Shown piece by piece: positions 1 to 8,592 of a DNA stretch of 64,000 bases. This DNA comes from Anaerobacillus alkalidiazotrophicus (GTDB lineage: Bacteria > Bacillota > Bacilli > Bacillales_H > Anaerobacillaceae). The position numbers were made by a program, and so were the translations under genes. The notes under the pieces were generated by a model, which was not told where the DNA came from, did not search any database, and saw only the letters and a list, made by a program, of their open reading frames with translations. Within the stretch, counting starts at the first letter, position 1, and each line of letters opens with the position of its first letter. The stretch is from positions 321,928-385,927 of the forward strand of contig NZ_MLQS01000001.1 of assembly GCF_001866055.1 (NCBI RefSeq), read 5' to 3'.

Positions 1-4
1 TCGA

Positions 5-159
5 TTGTGCGCGATTCGCCCTTGTTTCTGCTCGATCCGACTCTTTTTATGCGCGTTTTCACAAATTTGTGCGCGATTCGGCTTTTTTTATGCGCGTTTT
101 CTTCTCGGTTGTGCGCGATTCGCCCTTGTTTCTGCTCGAGCCGACTCTTTTTATGCGCG
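5..159. repeat. Degenerate tandem repeat, three units
   Basis: Three units at about 5-56, 67-98 and 109-159 share the start TTGTGCGCGATTCG and the end TTTTTATGCGCG. The outer two are about 50 bp long and differ by few bases; the middle one has lost the internal part containing TTGTTTCTGCTCGA. An open frame crosses the block (7-192), but its composition is only the translated repeat, so no gene is called. Bases 160-281 hold nothing recognisable. The function is unknown. Confidence 0.8.
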
Positions 160-281
160 ACTTTCTATACTTGTTACTTAATTTGTCCTTAGCTTTATTA
201 TAATCTTCCAAAATCCCAAACATAAAAATAGAGCACAAATGCTATTACCACCATTTGTACCCTTGTAAAAATTAACTTCTA

Positions 282-3200
282 TTACGAAACCTCTGCATCA
301 CTGTCGTCTTTCTTACGAGAAAATAAACCTTTCCACCAGTTTGTAAAACTATCGGTATAGATATAAATGACAGGTACTAGCACTAAAGTAATTATTGTAG
401 AGAATGTTAATCCAAATACAATAACAGTTGCCATCGGTGCTTGAAGTTCTGCACCTTCTCCAATTCCAATCGCCAGTGGCAACATAGCTAAAACAGTTGT
501 TAACATTGTCATAAGGATTGGGCGTAACCTTGTTGGACCTGCTTCCAAAATAGCTTCTTCTCTAGTCAAGCCCCGCTCTCTTAACTTATTAATATAATCA
601 ACGAGAATGATCGCGTTATTAACTACAATTCCAGCTAACATAATAATCCCAATAAAAGCTGGCGCACTTAACGGTCTGTTTGTTAATAGAAAGCCTACCA
701 TAATCCCGATAAACGTCGCTGGCAAACTAAACATTACAATAAAAGGATATAATACTTTTTCAAATTGGAAAGCCATCACTGCATAAACAAGAAAAATGGC
801 TAGGACTAATGCAAGGGCTAAATCAACAAATGCATCCATCATCATTTCATATTCCCCACCTGTATGATAATCATATCCTTCAGGGAATATATATTGATCT
901 AACTCTGCTTCAATTTCTGCAATGACACTACCTAAATCTCGGTCCATAATGTCACCACTAACCGAAACCCCACGAGTCTGATTTTGTCGTGTAATAACTG
1001 TTGGCCCTTCTGCTTGTATAAAATCAGCTATTTCAGAGAGGGGAACAAGGTCACCTGTAGGCGTTAGTATCGGTAAGTTTTGCAAATCAGTAAAATTCTC
1101 GCGATATTGATCAGGTAAAATAACTTTAATACTTACTTCTTGCCCTTCTCTACGCATAAGTGAAGCTACTTGTCCACTAACACTACTTCTGACCGTATCC
1201 ATAACTTCTGCATAAGATAATCCGTGTTGTCTCGCAACATCTCGATCAACAACAATCTGCATTTCTGGCCTTGTTTCTCCCATCGAATGGGTGACATTTG
1301 ATGTGCCTGGTACTTCACTAATAATATCTCTAATATCATCTGCTATTAGTTTTAGAGTCTCAAGCTCATCCCCCCTTACTTCGATATCAATCGGATTTCC
1401 ACCCATTCCATCACTTTCAAACGATCTAACATTGACATCAATAGTAGGAAGCGTCTCAGTAAAATCTCTAAATACTTCAATTAATTGATTAGTCGTAATA
1501 CTTCTCTCATTCGCTGGTATAAGCCGAATAAAGAAATTACCATCACTCGAGCCTCCACCCATACCCATCATGCCGCCACCGCCAATAGACGTTTGCACGA
1601 CTTCAGTTACGCCGGTGTCTAGTAAGAATTCTTCTATCTCCTTTACAGCTTCTAGCTTACCTTCAATTGATGTCCCAGGTGGAACTTCAAAGCTTGCTGA
1701 AATCTCCCCTTGATCAAATGCGGGCATCAATTCAAGACCTACTAATCTAACAGTACCTAAACTAGCAATCAGTAAAAACATTGTACCAAACACAATTGTT
1801 TTTTTATGATGAATGGACCATCTTAAAATTTTTCGATAACGTTTAGTTATTCCTTCAATAAAACGTCCGAAGCCTGCACCAATTTTCCTAAATCCTTTAG
1901 GCTCTTCGTCGACCTTTATCTCTGGTAACAAAAGTCCTGACAACATTGGAACAATCGTTAATGCAACAATTAATGATGCAATCAAAGTAAACCCAACAGT
2001 TAGAGCTAATGGCATAAATATTTCAGCCGCAATTCCTTGAGTGAAAACGATCGGAAGAAAAACAACTAAGCTAGTCATCGTCGAAGCAATTACCGCAGAA
2101 GATACTTCAGAAGCACCTTTTATTGCAGATTCAACTCTACTATAGCCTCTTTCTCGAAATTTATAGATATTCTCTAAAATGACTATCGAGCTATCAACTA
2201 ACAAACCAATACCTAGCGCCAGGCCACCTAAGGTAATAATATTAATTGTTTCACCGGCAAAATAAAGTAAGGTAAAAGCAGAAATAATAGCGATCGGAAT
2301 TGATAACCCAATGATTAGCGTACTTCTTATACTTCTCAAAAATGCTAAAAGAACAAGAATAGCCATCGCTCCACCAAGAAGCATGTTCATAGTAACACTA
2401 TTAATAGATTCTTTAATAAACATCGAAGAATCCATAATTTTAGTGAGTGTTACACCTTGTGTTAAATTTTGTTGAAGATTATCTAGTTCCTTCGATACCG
2501 CATCAGCAACCTCAACGGTATTCGCATCAGCCTGCTTTGAAATATCAATGTTTAATGTAGGTTTACCATTAACATAGGCATACGACGACTGTTCCTTAAA
2601 CGTATCCTTCACTTCAGCTATATCAGACAACTTAAGAGTTTGTCCTGTTCTTAGGGGAATATTAATATTCTCAATGTCTGATATCGTACGAAATTCTCCT
2701 ACAATTCGTAACGGCATTTCTTGGCCACCACGGGTAAGCTCACCCGCAGGTGCACTAATGTTTTCTCCACCAATCATCTGTGCAACTTGAGCAATTGTTA
2801 AACCGTATCTTTGCATTAATACCAAGTCTGGTTCAACAATAACTTCTCTTTCTTGGCCACCGGTTAAATTGACAGAAGCTACACCTGGAATACGCTCGAT
2901 ACGAGGGACAATATTGTCCTCTGCAATATAAGTAAGCCTCGTTAAGTCCATTTCTGCTGAAACACCAATTTGCATAATTGGCATTTGGTTCGGATCAAAT
3001 CGCATTGCAGAAGGTGTTCCGGCACCATCTGGTAACATCGGACGAACCATATCTATACGGTCACGGAGATCAAGCATAACACTATCCAAATCAGTATTAA
3101 AATCAAACATTAACAAAATCAATGATTGATTTTGCGTTGAAATGGACTGGATGGTTGTTAGACCTTCTGTAGCGCTTAACACTCCTTCTAGTGGCCTAGT

Positions 3201-3389
3201 AACCAAACTCTCGACCTCTTGTGGAGCTGCACCATTATATGGGGTTGAAACAGCTGCAATTGGCAAATCTAAATCTGGCATTAAATCTACTTTTAAACCA
3301 GATAAAGACACCACACCTAACATAATCATGACGAGCGCGATGATAACTACACCAACCGGCCGTTTAACCGATTCATTTATTAGTCTCAT
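282..3389 (-). CDS. RND-family efflux transporter (AcrB/SwrC-like)
   Basis: A 1035-residue inner-membrane RND transporter, the normal length for the family. It shows the duplicated RND plan: an N-terminal membrane helix (residues 12-32), a large external loop, a helix cluster at about 335-500, a second helix near 535, a second loop (560-850) and a C-terminal helix cluster (855-1020). The TM4 motif GLLVDSSIVILENIY keeps one Asp of the proton-relay region, where AcrB has two adjacent Asp. A Gly/Met-rich stretch (GGGGMMGMGGGSS) lies in the second loop near residue 610. The ATG is preceded by GGAGG. It follows its adaptor gene by 23 bp, so the two are one operon. The substrate cannot be inferred; SwrC of B. 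subtilis exports surfactin and other amphiphiles. No outer-membrane channel is expected. Confidence 0.93.
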   Translation of the reverse strand: MRLINESVKRPVGVVIIALVMIMLGVVSLSGLKVDLMPDLDLPIAAVSTPYNGAAPQEVESLVTRPLEGVLSATEGLTTIQSISTQNQSLILLMFDFNTDLDSVMLDLRDRIDMVRPMLPDGAGTPSAMRFDPNQMPIMQIGVSAEMDLTRLTYIAEDNIVPRIERIPGVASVNLTGGQEREVIVEPDLVLMQRYGLTIAQVAQMIGGENISAPAGELTRGGQEMPLRIVGEFRTISDIENINIPLRTGQTLKLSDIAEVKDTFKEQSSYAYVNGKPTLNIDISKQADANTVEVADAVSKELDNLQQNLTQGVTLTKIMDSSMFIKESINSVTMNMLLGGAMAILVLLAFLRSIRSTLIIGLSIPIAIISAFTLLYFAGETINIITLGGLALGIGLLVDSSIVILENIYKFRERGYSRVESAIKGASEVSSAVIASTMTSLVVFLPIVFTQGIAAEIFMPLALTVGFTLIASLIVALTIVPMLSGLLLPEIKVDEEPKGFRKIGAGFGRFIEGITKRYRKILRWSIHHKKTIVFGTMFLLIASLGTVRLVGLELMPAFDQGEISASFEVPPGTSIEGKLEAVKEIEEFLLDTGVTEVVQTSIGGGGMMGMGGGSSDGNFFIRLIPANERSITTNQLIEVFRDFTETLPTIDVNVRSFESDGMGGNPIDIEVRGDELETLKLIADDIRDIISEVPGTSNVTHSMGETRPEMQIVVDRDVARQHGLSYAEVMDTVRSSVSGQVASLMRREGQEVSIKVILPDQYRENFTDLQNLPILTPTGDLVPLSEIADFIQAEGPTVITRQNQTRGVSVSGDIMDRDLGSVIAEIEAELDQYIFPEGYDYHTGGEYEMMMDAFVDLALALVLAIFLVYAVMAFQFEKVLYPFIVMFSLPATFIGIMVGFLLTNRPLSAPAFIGIIMLAGIVVNNAIILVDYINKLRERGLTREEAILEAGPTRLRPILMTMLTTVLAMLPLAIGIGEGAELQAPMATVIVFGLTFSTIITLVLVPVIYIYTDSFTNWWKGLFSRKKDDSDAEVS

Positions 3390-3412
3390 TTACGTACCTC
3401 CGAATTTGCGCG

Positions 3413-4747
3413 TTATACCTCGTTTTCACTACTAGACTCTTTATCTTCACTTTCTAGTGGTTCTTCTATTTTTTCTCCAAAAGATTGACCGATATCGTTG
3501 CGGATATTAATTAACGCTTCATCGTACAGTTGATGAATGCCTCGAATTACTACGAATTCTCCTACTTCTAAGCCACTTTCAACACTGATCCATTCTGAAG
3601 TTTCATTTCCAATTGTTATGACACGTCTTTCTACACTTTCTCCATCAGCAGTCACATAAACGATACTCTCATCTTTTTCATACATAACTGCATCAACATG
3701 GACAAGTACTTCCTGATTAACCATTGAAGGAGTAATCAATACTTCGGCAAGCATTCCTACTCTTAATTTTTCTTCTGGGTTTAAAATAGCGATTTCTACA
3801 GGATAAGCACGTGACTGTTCGGTAGGCATAATACCAATATAGGTAATACGCCCATCATACTCCTCGTTATTTGATCTAATATATACACCAACTTCTTGAT
3901 CTACCTCAAGATTTGCTAACATCGATTCATTAACGTTTAGGTGAACGACAGGTTCATCCATTTGAACTACTTGTAAAAGTGGGGCTTGAGGAGAAACCAT
4001 TGCTCCAACACTCGTATTAAAATTGCTAATTTGTCCCCCGATTGGTGCTCTAACAACAGCATGTTTCTTTTGTTTTTCAGCCATTTCTACAGACAGGTTT
4101 GCTTGCTTAACTGAAGCACTTGCTGCATCAACTTGTTCTGTTCTCTTTGCTTGCGCTAATGCCATTTCCGCTTGTTCTACAGCTGTTTTAGCTTGTTTTT
4201 TATCTGCTTCTGTAGGCATATTACTTTGTATTAAACGATGAAAAATGTCGTGAAACTCTTCAGGTACGTTTTCAAGTTCAATATCGATATCTTCTGCCTC
4301 ATTAAGCATCTTATAAAGTTCTTTTGCTTGATTTAATTGCATTTGTGCCTGACGTATACTTTGTTCTCTCATCGCCTTAGTTCCATTTAAATTCACTTCA
4401 GCTGCCTCTAAACCTGCGCGAGCTTGAGAAAGACTAAGTTCGATATCCGATACATCTATTTCAATAATAATATCTCCTCGTTCAACAATATCCCCATTTT
4501 TTACATGAACGGCTTTCACTTCACCAGCTACCATTGGGAGAACCGGTAGTTGCTTACTTGCCATAACATTCCCAGAAAGACTTAACTGACTAGTAAGTGT
4601 TCCCATTTCAATCTGACTAATCTCAACAGGGAAGCGAGCTGGTTCGTCTTTTTCCTCTGCCAATGTACTACCATTAGTACTACAACCTACTAAAACTAAC
4701 ATTAATGCAAATAGAAAAACAGATCCTTTTTCTTTCGTTAAAGCCAT
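3413..4747 (-). CDS. RND adaptor (membrane fusion) lipoprotein
   Basis: A 444-residue HlyD/AcrA-type adaptor. The N-terminus is a lipoprotein signal with lipobox LVGC at about residue 22, so the protein should be anchored to the outer face of the membrane. Order: biotinyl-lipoyl-like half (about 45-105), a long Gln/Ala-rich coiled-coil hairpin (105-225), the second lipoyl half with VVRAPIGGQI (about 230), a beta-barrel domain and a membrane-proximal domain, then an acidic tail of Glu and Ser. It precedes the RND gene in the same operon and has a strong GGAGGG site before its ATG. In Gram-positive bacteria such adaptors may help assemble or gate the pump. Confidence 0.92.
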   Translation of the reverse strand: MALTKEKGSVFLFALMLVLVGCSTNGSTLAEEKDEPARFPVEISQIEMGTLTSQLSLSGNVMASKQLPVLPMVAGEVKAVHVKNGDIVERGDIIIEIDVSDIELSLSQARAGLEAAEVNLNGTKAMREQSIRQAQMQLNQAKELYKMLNEAEDIDIELENVPEEFHDIFHRLIQSNMPTEADKKQAKTAVEQAEMALAQAKRTEQVDAASASVKQANLSVEMAEKQKKHAVVRAPIGGQISNFNTSVGAMVSPQAPLLQVVQMDEPVVHLNVNESMLANLEVDQEVGVYIRSNNEEYDGRITYIGIMPTEQSRAYPVEIAILNPEEKLRVGMLAEVLITPSMVNQEVLVHVDAVMYEKDESIVYVTADGESVERRVITIGNETSEWISVESGLEVGEFVVIRGIHQLYDEALINIRNDIGQSFGEKIEEPLESEDKESSSENEV

Positions 4748-4790
4748 TTAGTAACCCTCCGTTTATAATAAAAATCTTAATCAATATCAA

Positions 4791-4949
4791 ATAAAGCTGA
4801 ACTTTAATCAGTCGGGGGTTTCTTTCATCCCCACTGATTGTTAGTTATTCTATAACGGACCTTTAGGAGCTGTTAATCCCCCACCTAAACTTTTCGATTT
4901 CCTTAAGTTTTAAGGTGGGGGTGTTACCGCCCCATAAAAGTGGGATAAA
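4791..4949 (+). repeat. Double-hairpin dispersed element, copy A
   Basis: A copy of the roughly 160-bp element also found at 22963-23123 and 61809-61968. It starts ATAAAGCTGAACTT and ends GTGGGATAAA. The first hairpin (about 4807-4839) has a mismatch in the G run compared with the other copies; the second is CCCCCACCT paired with AGGTGGGG. This is the most diverged full-length copy. It lies just upstream of the RND operon, pointing away from it. The rest of 4950-5145 is AT-rich leader of the next gene. Confidence 0.85.
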
Positions 4950-5054
4950 TTAATTCTTGTCTATAGTAACATGTCTAAATGAACATAGTATGAACAAACC
5001 TTTATTTTTTTATAGAGTTTAAAGTCCTTATTTTTCCACTGTAATTTATTATTT

Positions 5055-5093
5055 CACTTAAGTGTCACATAAATAAATAACTTATATTTATTT
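5055..5093. promoter_or_regulatory. Two inverted repeats upstream of the cytochrome c lipoprotein
   Basis: The perfect palindrome CACTTAAGTG (5055-5064) is followed by the inverted repeat AAATAAATA / TATTTATTT (5071-5079 and 5085-5093), 50-90 bp before the start codon. They are plausible operator sites, but the region is extremely AT-rich and chance palindromes are likely. No regulator is assigned. Confidence 0.3.
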
Positions 5094-5145
5094 ATTTTGT
5101 TAAAATATTTTTAATAAGAAAATATTTATTAAAGGAGTCATTTTA

Positions 5146-6597
5146 ATGAGAAAAAGATTACTATTAATCAGTAGTTTGCTTTTATTACTATTAACTGCAT
5201 GTACGAATGAAGAAAAGACAGAAGAAACAGCTGATCCTCATACGACTCCTGAAGTATCAGAAGATCATTCACTTGATCTACTAATTGCAGGCGGAACTTA
5301 TGGAAGCGAATACTTTGCTGTCGTTGCTGGTGGAGCTAGTAATAAAATATTAATTTTTGATGCTAAGTATCGAAAATTGGTGACAGCTATCGATACAGGT
5401 GGTCCAAAGCTTGAGAGAACAATTCCAGAATATTATCCTAATTTACACGATGTTCATGCCATGACATTTACGAATGACTTTTCCATGTTCTTTACTGTTA
5501 ATTGGTTTGACTATGATGAGCCTTCGTATGTACTAGCCTATGATACAAAAACATTAAAAGAAATATGGAGAACACCGGTTGGTAAGGGTGGACATCATGC
5601 AGCACTTTCTCCTGATGAAAAATTTTTGTACGTAGCAAATGATCGAAGTGGTACAATCTCTATCGTTGATATTAAATTACAAAAAGAAGTTGACACTTTA
5701 CATGTTGGTGAAGGTGCAGATTATATTACACCAACAATGTATTGGGATGGCATCGTTATTGACACACCTTACCTTTTCGCTACTGTTAACACAGAAAGTA
5801 AAGTCGTGGTGTTTGATTGGAAAACAAACGAAATCATTAAAGAAATCATCGTTGGTGAAACCGAGGGAAAAGTACACGGTGTTAATTTAACACCAGATGG
5901 AAAAACAGTATGGGTTGCCGTTGGTGGCGATAACACTATAGTAGTAATTGATGTAGAAACACTTGAAATTACAAATCACATTCAATTTGAAAATCGTCCA
6001 ATTCATATCTCTTTTAGTCCAGATGGCGAATTTGGATACGTAACAACTGGTGGGCATCAAATCTATAAGGTAAACACAACGACTCATGATGTTGTCTGGA
6101 ACCAAACTGGAACGATTATTCCAGCACATATGGCTGTAAGTCCAGACGGGAAGGAATTGTGGACATTAAATCATGGAATGTCTACAGAACGTTATCCTTA
6201 TTTAATTGGTGGAAGACCGGTAAGTGGAGTGCAAATTTGGGATACTGAAACTGGGGAATTACTTGCAGAAATGCCTTCTGAAGGTCCCCCTCACGAAATC
6301 CAATTTGTACCTTATCATGCATTTGGTTTACAACAAGTACAAAATGACTCAGATACTGTTACTGCAGAGGGGTTATATCAACAAGCTTGTTCCTCTTGCC
6401 ATGGTGGTAATCTAGAGGGTGGCGGTGGTCCAAGCCTAAAAAACCTTTCAGATAAAATTACCGTTGATGAAGTGTCAGAGATCATTCTAAAAGGAAGCGG
6501 GATGATGCCAGATGGTCTTGTTAATGAGGGAGAATCTTATCTGATCGCCGAATGGCTAATTAACAATGGAAAAGATAACGACGTACACAGTCATTAA
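5146..6597 (+). CDS. Beta-propeller lipoprotein with C-terminal cytochrome c domain
   Basis: 483 residues. The N-terminus is a lipoprotein signal (LLTAC, Cys near residue 19). Residues 45-400 form a YVTN/NirF-type propeller with repeated blades (LSPDEKFLYVAND, LTPDGKTVWVAVGGD, FSPDGEFGYVTTGG, VSPDGKELWTLNHG). Residues 405-475 are a cytochrome c domain with one haem site, CSSCH, and GSGMMPDG supplying the probable axial Met. This is an extracellular redox or sensor protein on the membrane surface. The propeller resembles the d1-type domains of nitrite reductase and NirF, but whether haem d1 binds cannot be read from the sequence. Terminator 6601-6632 follows. The downstream DUF1858-DUF438 operon has its own promoter, so co-function is only suggested by adjacency. 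Confidence 0.85.
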   Translation: MRKRLLLISSLLLLLLTACTNEEKTEETADPHTTPEVSEDHSLDLLIAGGTYGSEYFAVVAGGASNKILIFDAKYRKLVTAIDTGGPKLERTIPEYYPNLHDVHAMTFTNDFSMFFTVNWFDYDEPSYVLAYDTKTLKEIWRTPVGKGGHHAALSPDEKFLYVANDRSGTISIVDIKLQKEVDTLHVGEGADYITPTMYWDGIVIDTPYLFATVNTESKVVVFDWKTNEIIKEIIVGETEGKVHGVNLTPDGKTVWVAVGGDNTIVVIDVETLEITNHIQFENRPIHISFSPDGEFGYVTTGGHQIYKVNTTTHDVVWNQTGTIIPAHMAVSPDGKELWTLNHGMSTERYPYLIGGRPVSGVQIWDTETGELLAEMPSEGPPHEIQFVPYHAFGLQQVQNDSDTVTAEGLYQQACSSCHGGNLEGGGGPSLKNLSDKITVDEVSEIILKGSGMMPDGLVNEGESYLIAEWLINNGKDNDVHSH

Positions 6598-6600
6598 GGG

Positions 6601-6632
6601 AAAACCAAGCGAACTCGTTCGCTTGGTTTTTT
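6601..6632 (+). terminator. Intrinsic terminator
   Basis: A 14-bp perfect stem (AAAACCAAGCGAAC / GTTCGCTTGGTTTT) with a 2-nt loop and a T tract, 3 bp after the cytochrome c lipoprotein gene. Confidence 0.93.
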
Positions 6633-6655
6633 GTTATTCGATTTTCTTAAATTTA

Positions 6656-6698
6656 GTGATTTATATCACCGTATAAGCATTCTCCTTCGTGTTAAAAT
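6656..6698 (+). promoter_or_regulatory. FNR/CRP-type box and promoter of the DUF1858-DUF438 operon
   Basis: GTGATTTATATCAC (6656-6669) is a palindrome matching the FNR/CRP form GTGA-N6-TCAC. A -10 hexamer TAAAAT lies at 6693-6698, putting the box centre about 42 bp before the predicted start point, the classical activator position. No good -35 hexamer is visible, which fits activator dependence. It drives the genes at 6751 and 6990. Confidence 0.7.
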
Positions 6699-6750
6699 AC
6701 AGTTGAGAATAAAAATCATTCGCACTTTTTTACTAAGAGGTGAACAAGTT

Positions 6751-6975
6751 ATGAAAGAAATATCTTTAAAAAAATCTATATATCAACTGTGTACCGCCTA
6801 TCCAGAATTAATTGAATTAATGAAAGAATTAGGCTTTGTAAATATTACAAAACCAGGGATGCTTCAATCCATGGGGAAAATTATGACTATTCCAAAAGGA
6901 TGCCGTACTATGAAGATCCCTTTAGAAAAAGTAAAAGAGCATTTAACAAGTCATGGATTTAAAATCATCGATTAA
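6751..6975 (+). CDS. DUF1858 domain protein
   Basis: A 74-residue protein with the DUF1858 pattern (SIYQLCTAYPELIELMKELGF, then a conserved K-P-G turn). The frame is open upstream to 6631, but that segment contains the FNR-like box and -10, and AGAGGTGA (6736-6743) sits 7 nt before the ATG at 6751, so this start is chosen. It is 14 bp from the DUF438 gene. DUF1858 domains often occur beside or fused to DUF438, hemerythrin and Ric-type proteins linked to iron-sulfur or nitric-oxide stress; the exact role is not established. Confidence 0.85.
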   Translation: MKEISLKKSIYQLCTAYPELIELMKELGFVNITKPGMLQSMGKIMTIPKGCRTMKIPLEKVKEHLTSHGFKIID

Positions 6976-6989
6976 GGGAGTTGAATTAA

Positions 6990-8222
6990 ATGAGTGAAAT
7001 GATAAATAACCGTGAAAAACAGGAGTTAAATCAATCTCAAAGACAAAAACTATTAAAAGAGATCATAAAAGAATTACACGACGGAAAAAATGTAGATGAA
7101 GTAAAAGAACGGTTTCAACAGGCCATTGATAAAGTAAGTGTCAATGAAATTTCTCAAATGGAGCAAGCCTTAATGATCGAGGAAGGTATTTCTGTAGAAG
7201 AGGTTCAACGCCTTTGTTCGGTCCATACAGAAGTTTTCAAAGGTTCTATTGAAGAAATTCACAGCGATGAAGCTCTTGGAACTAAACCAGGACACCCTGT
7301 ACACACATTTTTTAAGGAAAATCGAGAAATTGATAAATTCGTTAATTTCAAACTTAGTCTTCATAAGGATCAATATCAACGTGATCAAAGTGATGAAAAT
7401 AAAGAAAAACTTTTTCATGATTTAACGGAACTCCTAGAAATAGATAATCACTATAGCCGTAAAGAAAATTTACTTTTTCCATATTTAGAGAAAGTCGGTA
7501 TTTTTGGACCAACGAAAGTAATGTGGGGTGTCGATGATAAAATACGAGCAGCAATCAAAGAAGCACGTAATCAACTCAATGATGACACATGCCAATTAGA
7601 AGAACTCATAGCAAACCTAGAATTTATTATCGAAGAAGTTTCAGAAATGGTTTATAAAGAAGAAAATATTTTATTACCGATGTCTATGGAAAAGTTAACA
7701 GAAGATGAATGGCTTAAGATTGAACGCGAGGGTGACGTGATTGGCTACACATTTATTGACCTACCAGAACCCTGGCAACCTGAGCGAGCAAATTTATTAG
7801 ATCAATCGTTTATGAAAGAAGGAGTAGTTCAACTAGAGACTGGAATTTTATCTTTAGACCAATTGGAATTAATGATGAATCACCTCCCTATAGATATTAC
7901 ATTTATTGACGAAAATGATGTAGTACGATACTTTTCACACGGTAAGGAGCGAATTTTCCACCGTACTAAGTCGATTATTGGTAGAACAGTACAAAACTGT
8001 CATCCACCACAAAGCGCTCATATTGTAAATGCATTATTGGACGATTTTAAGTCTGGTAAAAAAGACGTTGAAGATTTCTGGATTAATTTCCATAATAAAT
8101 TTGTATACATCCGTTACTTTGCAGTTCGAGATAAAAATGGTACGTATAGAGGAACAGTAGAATTCACTCAAAATATTCAACCTATCCAAGCTATCACTGG
8201 AGAGAAACGATTAATGTCATAA
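6990..8222 (+). CDS. DUF438-hemerythrin-PAS protein
   Basis: 410 residues in three parts: DUF438 (about 15-85), a hemerythrin-like four-helix region (about 90-235) with candidate ligands in HPVHTFFKEN, DNHYSRKENLLFPYLE and MVYKEENILLPM, and a C-terminal PAS domain (about 285-400) containing DITFIDENDVVRYFS. The fold suggests a cytoplasmic di-iron sensor of oxygen or nitric oxide coupled to a PAS ligand domain, with no obvious output domain. It is co-transcribed with the DUF1858 gene behind an FNR-type promoter, consistent with low-oxygen expression. GGGAG precedes the ATG. Confidence 0.87.
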   Translation: MSEMINNREKQELNQSQRQKLLKEIIKELHDGKNVDEVKERFQQAIDKVSVNEISQMEQALMIEEGISVEEVQRLCSVHTEVFKGSIEEIHSDEALGTKPGHPVHTFFKENREIDKFVNFKLSLHKDQYQRDQSDENKEKLFHDLTELLEIDNHYSRKENLLFPYLEKVGIFGPTKVMWGVDDKIRAAIKEARNQLNDDTCQLEELIANLEFIIEEVSEMVYKEENILLPMSMEKLTEDEWLKIEREGDVIGYTFIDLPEPWQPERANLLDQSFMKEGVVQLETGILSLDQLELMMNHLPIDITFIDENDVVRYFSHGKERIFHRTKSIIGRTVQNCHPPQSAHIVNALLDDFKSGKKDVEDFWINFHNKFVYIRYFAVRDKNGTYRGTVEFTQNIQPIQAITGEKRLMS

Positions 8223-8261
8223 CTGCATGAAACTAATCAAAGAAGGATTTCAAGCAATAAT

Positions 8262-8307
8262 TGAAGTCGCGCGCTTGCACTAGCAGTATTCTAAGTTCAA
8301 AATTTAT
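8262..8307 (+). repeat. Degenerate copy of dispersed repeat family 2
   Basis: The tract CGCTTGCACTAGCAG followed by AAGTTCAAAATTTAT resembles the right half of the copies at 37792-37879 and 47794-47881 (CTAGACAG, AAGTTAGAAATTTATAAA). As in those copies, it stands next to a terminator. Confidence 0.45.
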
Positions 8308-8310
8308 GGA

Positions 8311-8348
8311 AAATCCTTACTATCAGCTTTGATAAGTAAGGATTTTTT
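8311..8348 (+). terminator. Intrinsic terminator of the DUF1858-DUF438 operon
   Basis: AAATCCTTAC pairs with GTAAGGATTT around an inner TATCA/TGATA stem and is followed by a T tract. Terminators with this AATCCTTAC stem recur at 16252, 37882 and 46039. Confidence 0.9.
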
Positions 8349-8466
8349 GAATGGTAAGAAGCGAAAATTTCCTGTAAAAATAATCGTATTATTATTTAAC
8401 TCTACTATTTTGAGTGCCATCATTTTATACTATTAATATACTTTTTATTTAAAAGGAGAGTTCCTA

Positions 8467-8529
8467 ATGGGCAATAAAAAAATCATTAATGAAGACGAAG
8501 AAGTCGTCTCTACGCTTTTTTGTTTTTGA
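8467..8529 (+). CDS. Possible 20-residue peptide with internal hairpin
   Basis: AAAAGGAG (about 8451-8458) precedes an ATG that opens 20 codons ending in a TGA. The peptide has an acidic centre (NEDEEVV). Its own coding sequence holds AGACGA/TCGTCT followed by a T-rich tract, a possible weak terminator about 75 bp before the SGNH hydrolase. It could be a leader peptide with an attenuator, the remnant of a longer gene, or chance. No family recognised. Confidence 0.3.
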   Translation: MGNKKIINEDEEVVSTLFCF

Positions 8530-8592
8530 TATGAATATGTATTTTTCCGTTTAACTATTGATAAATAATTCCATTTAGGAAGGTGAGGTACA

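Noticed and set aside
7..192. 61-codon plus-strand open frame
   Set aside because: It is only the translation of the tandem repeats at 5-159; no ribosome site.
3142..3435. 97-codon frame opposite the RND gene
   Set aside because: Shadow of the long RND coding frame; no ribosome site or domain.
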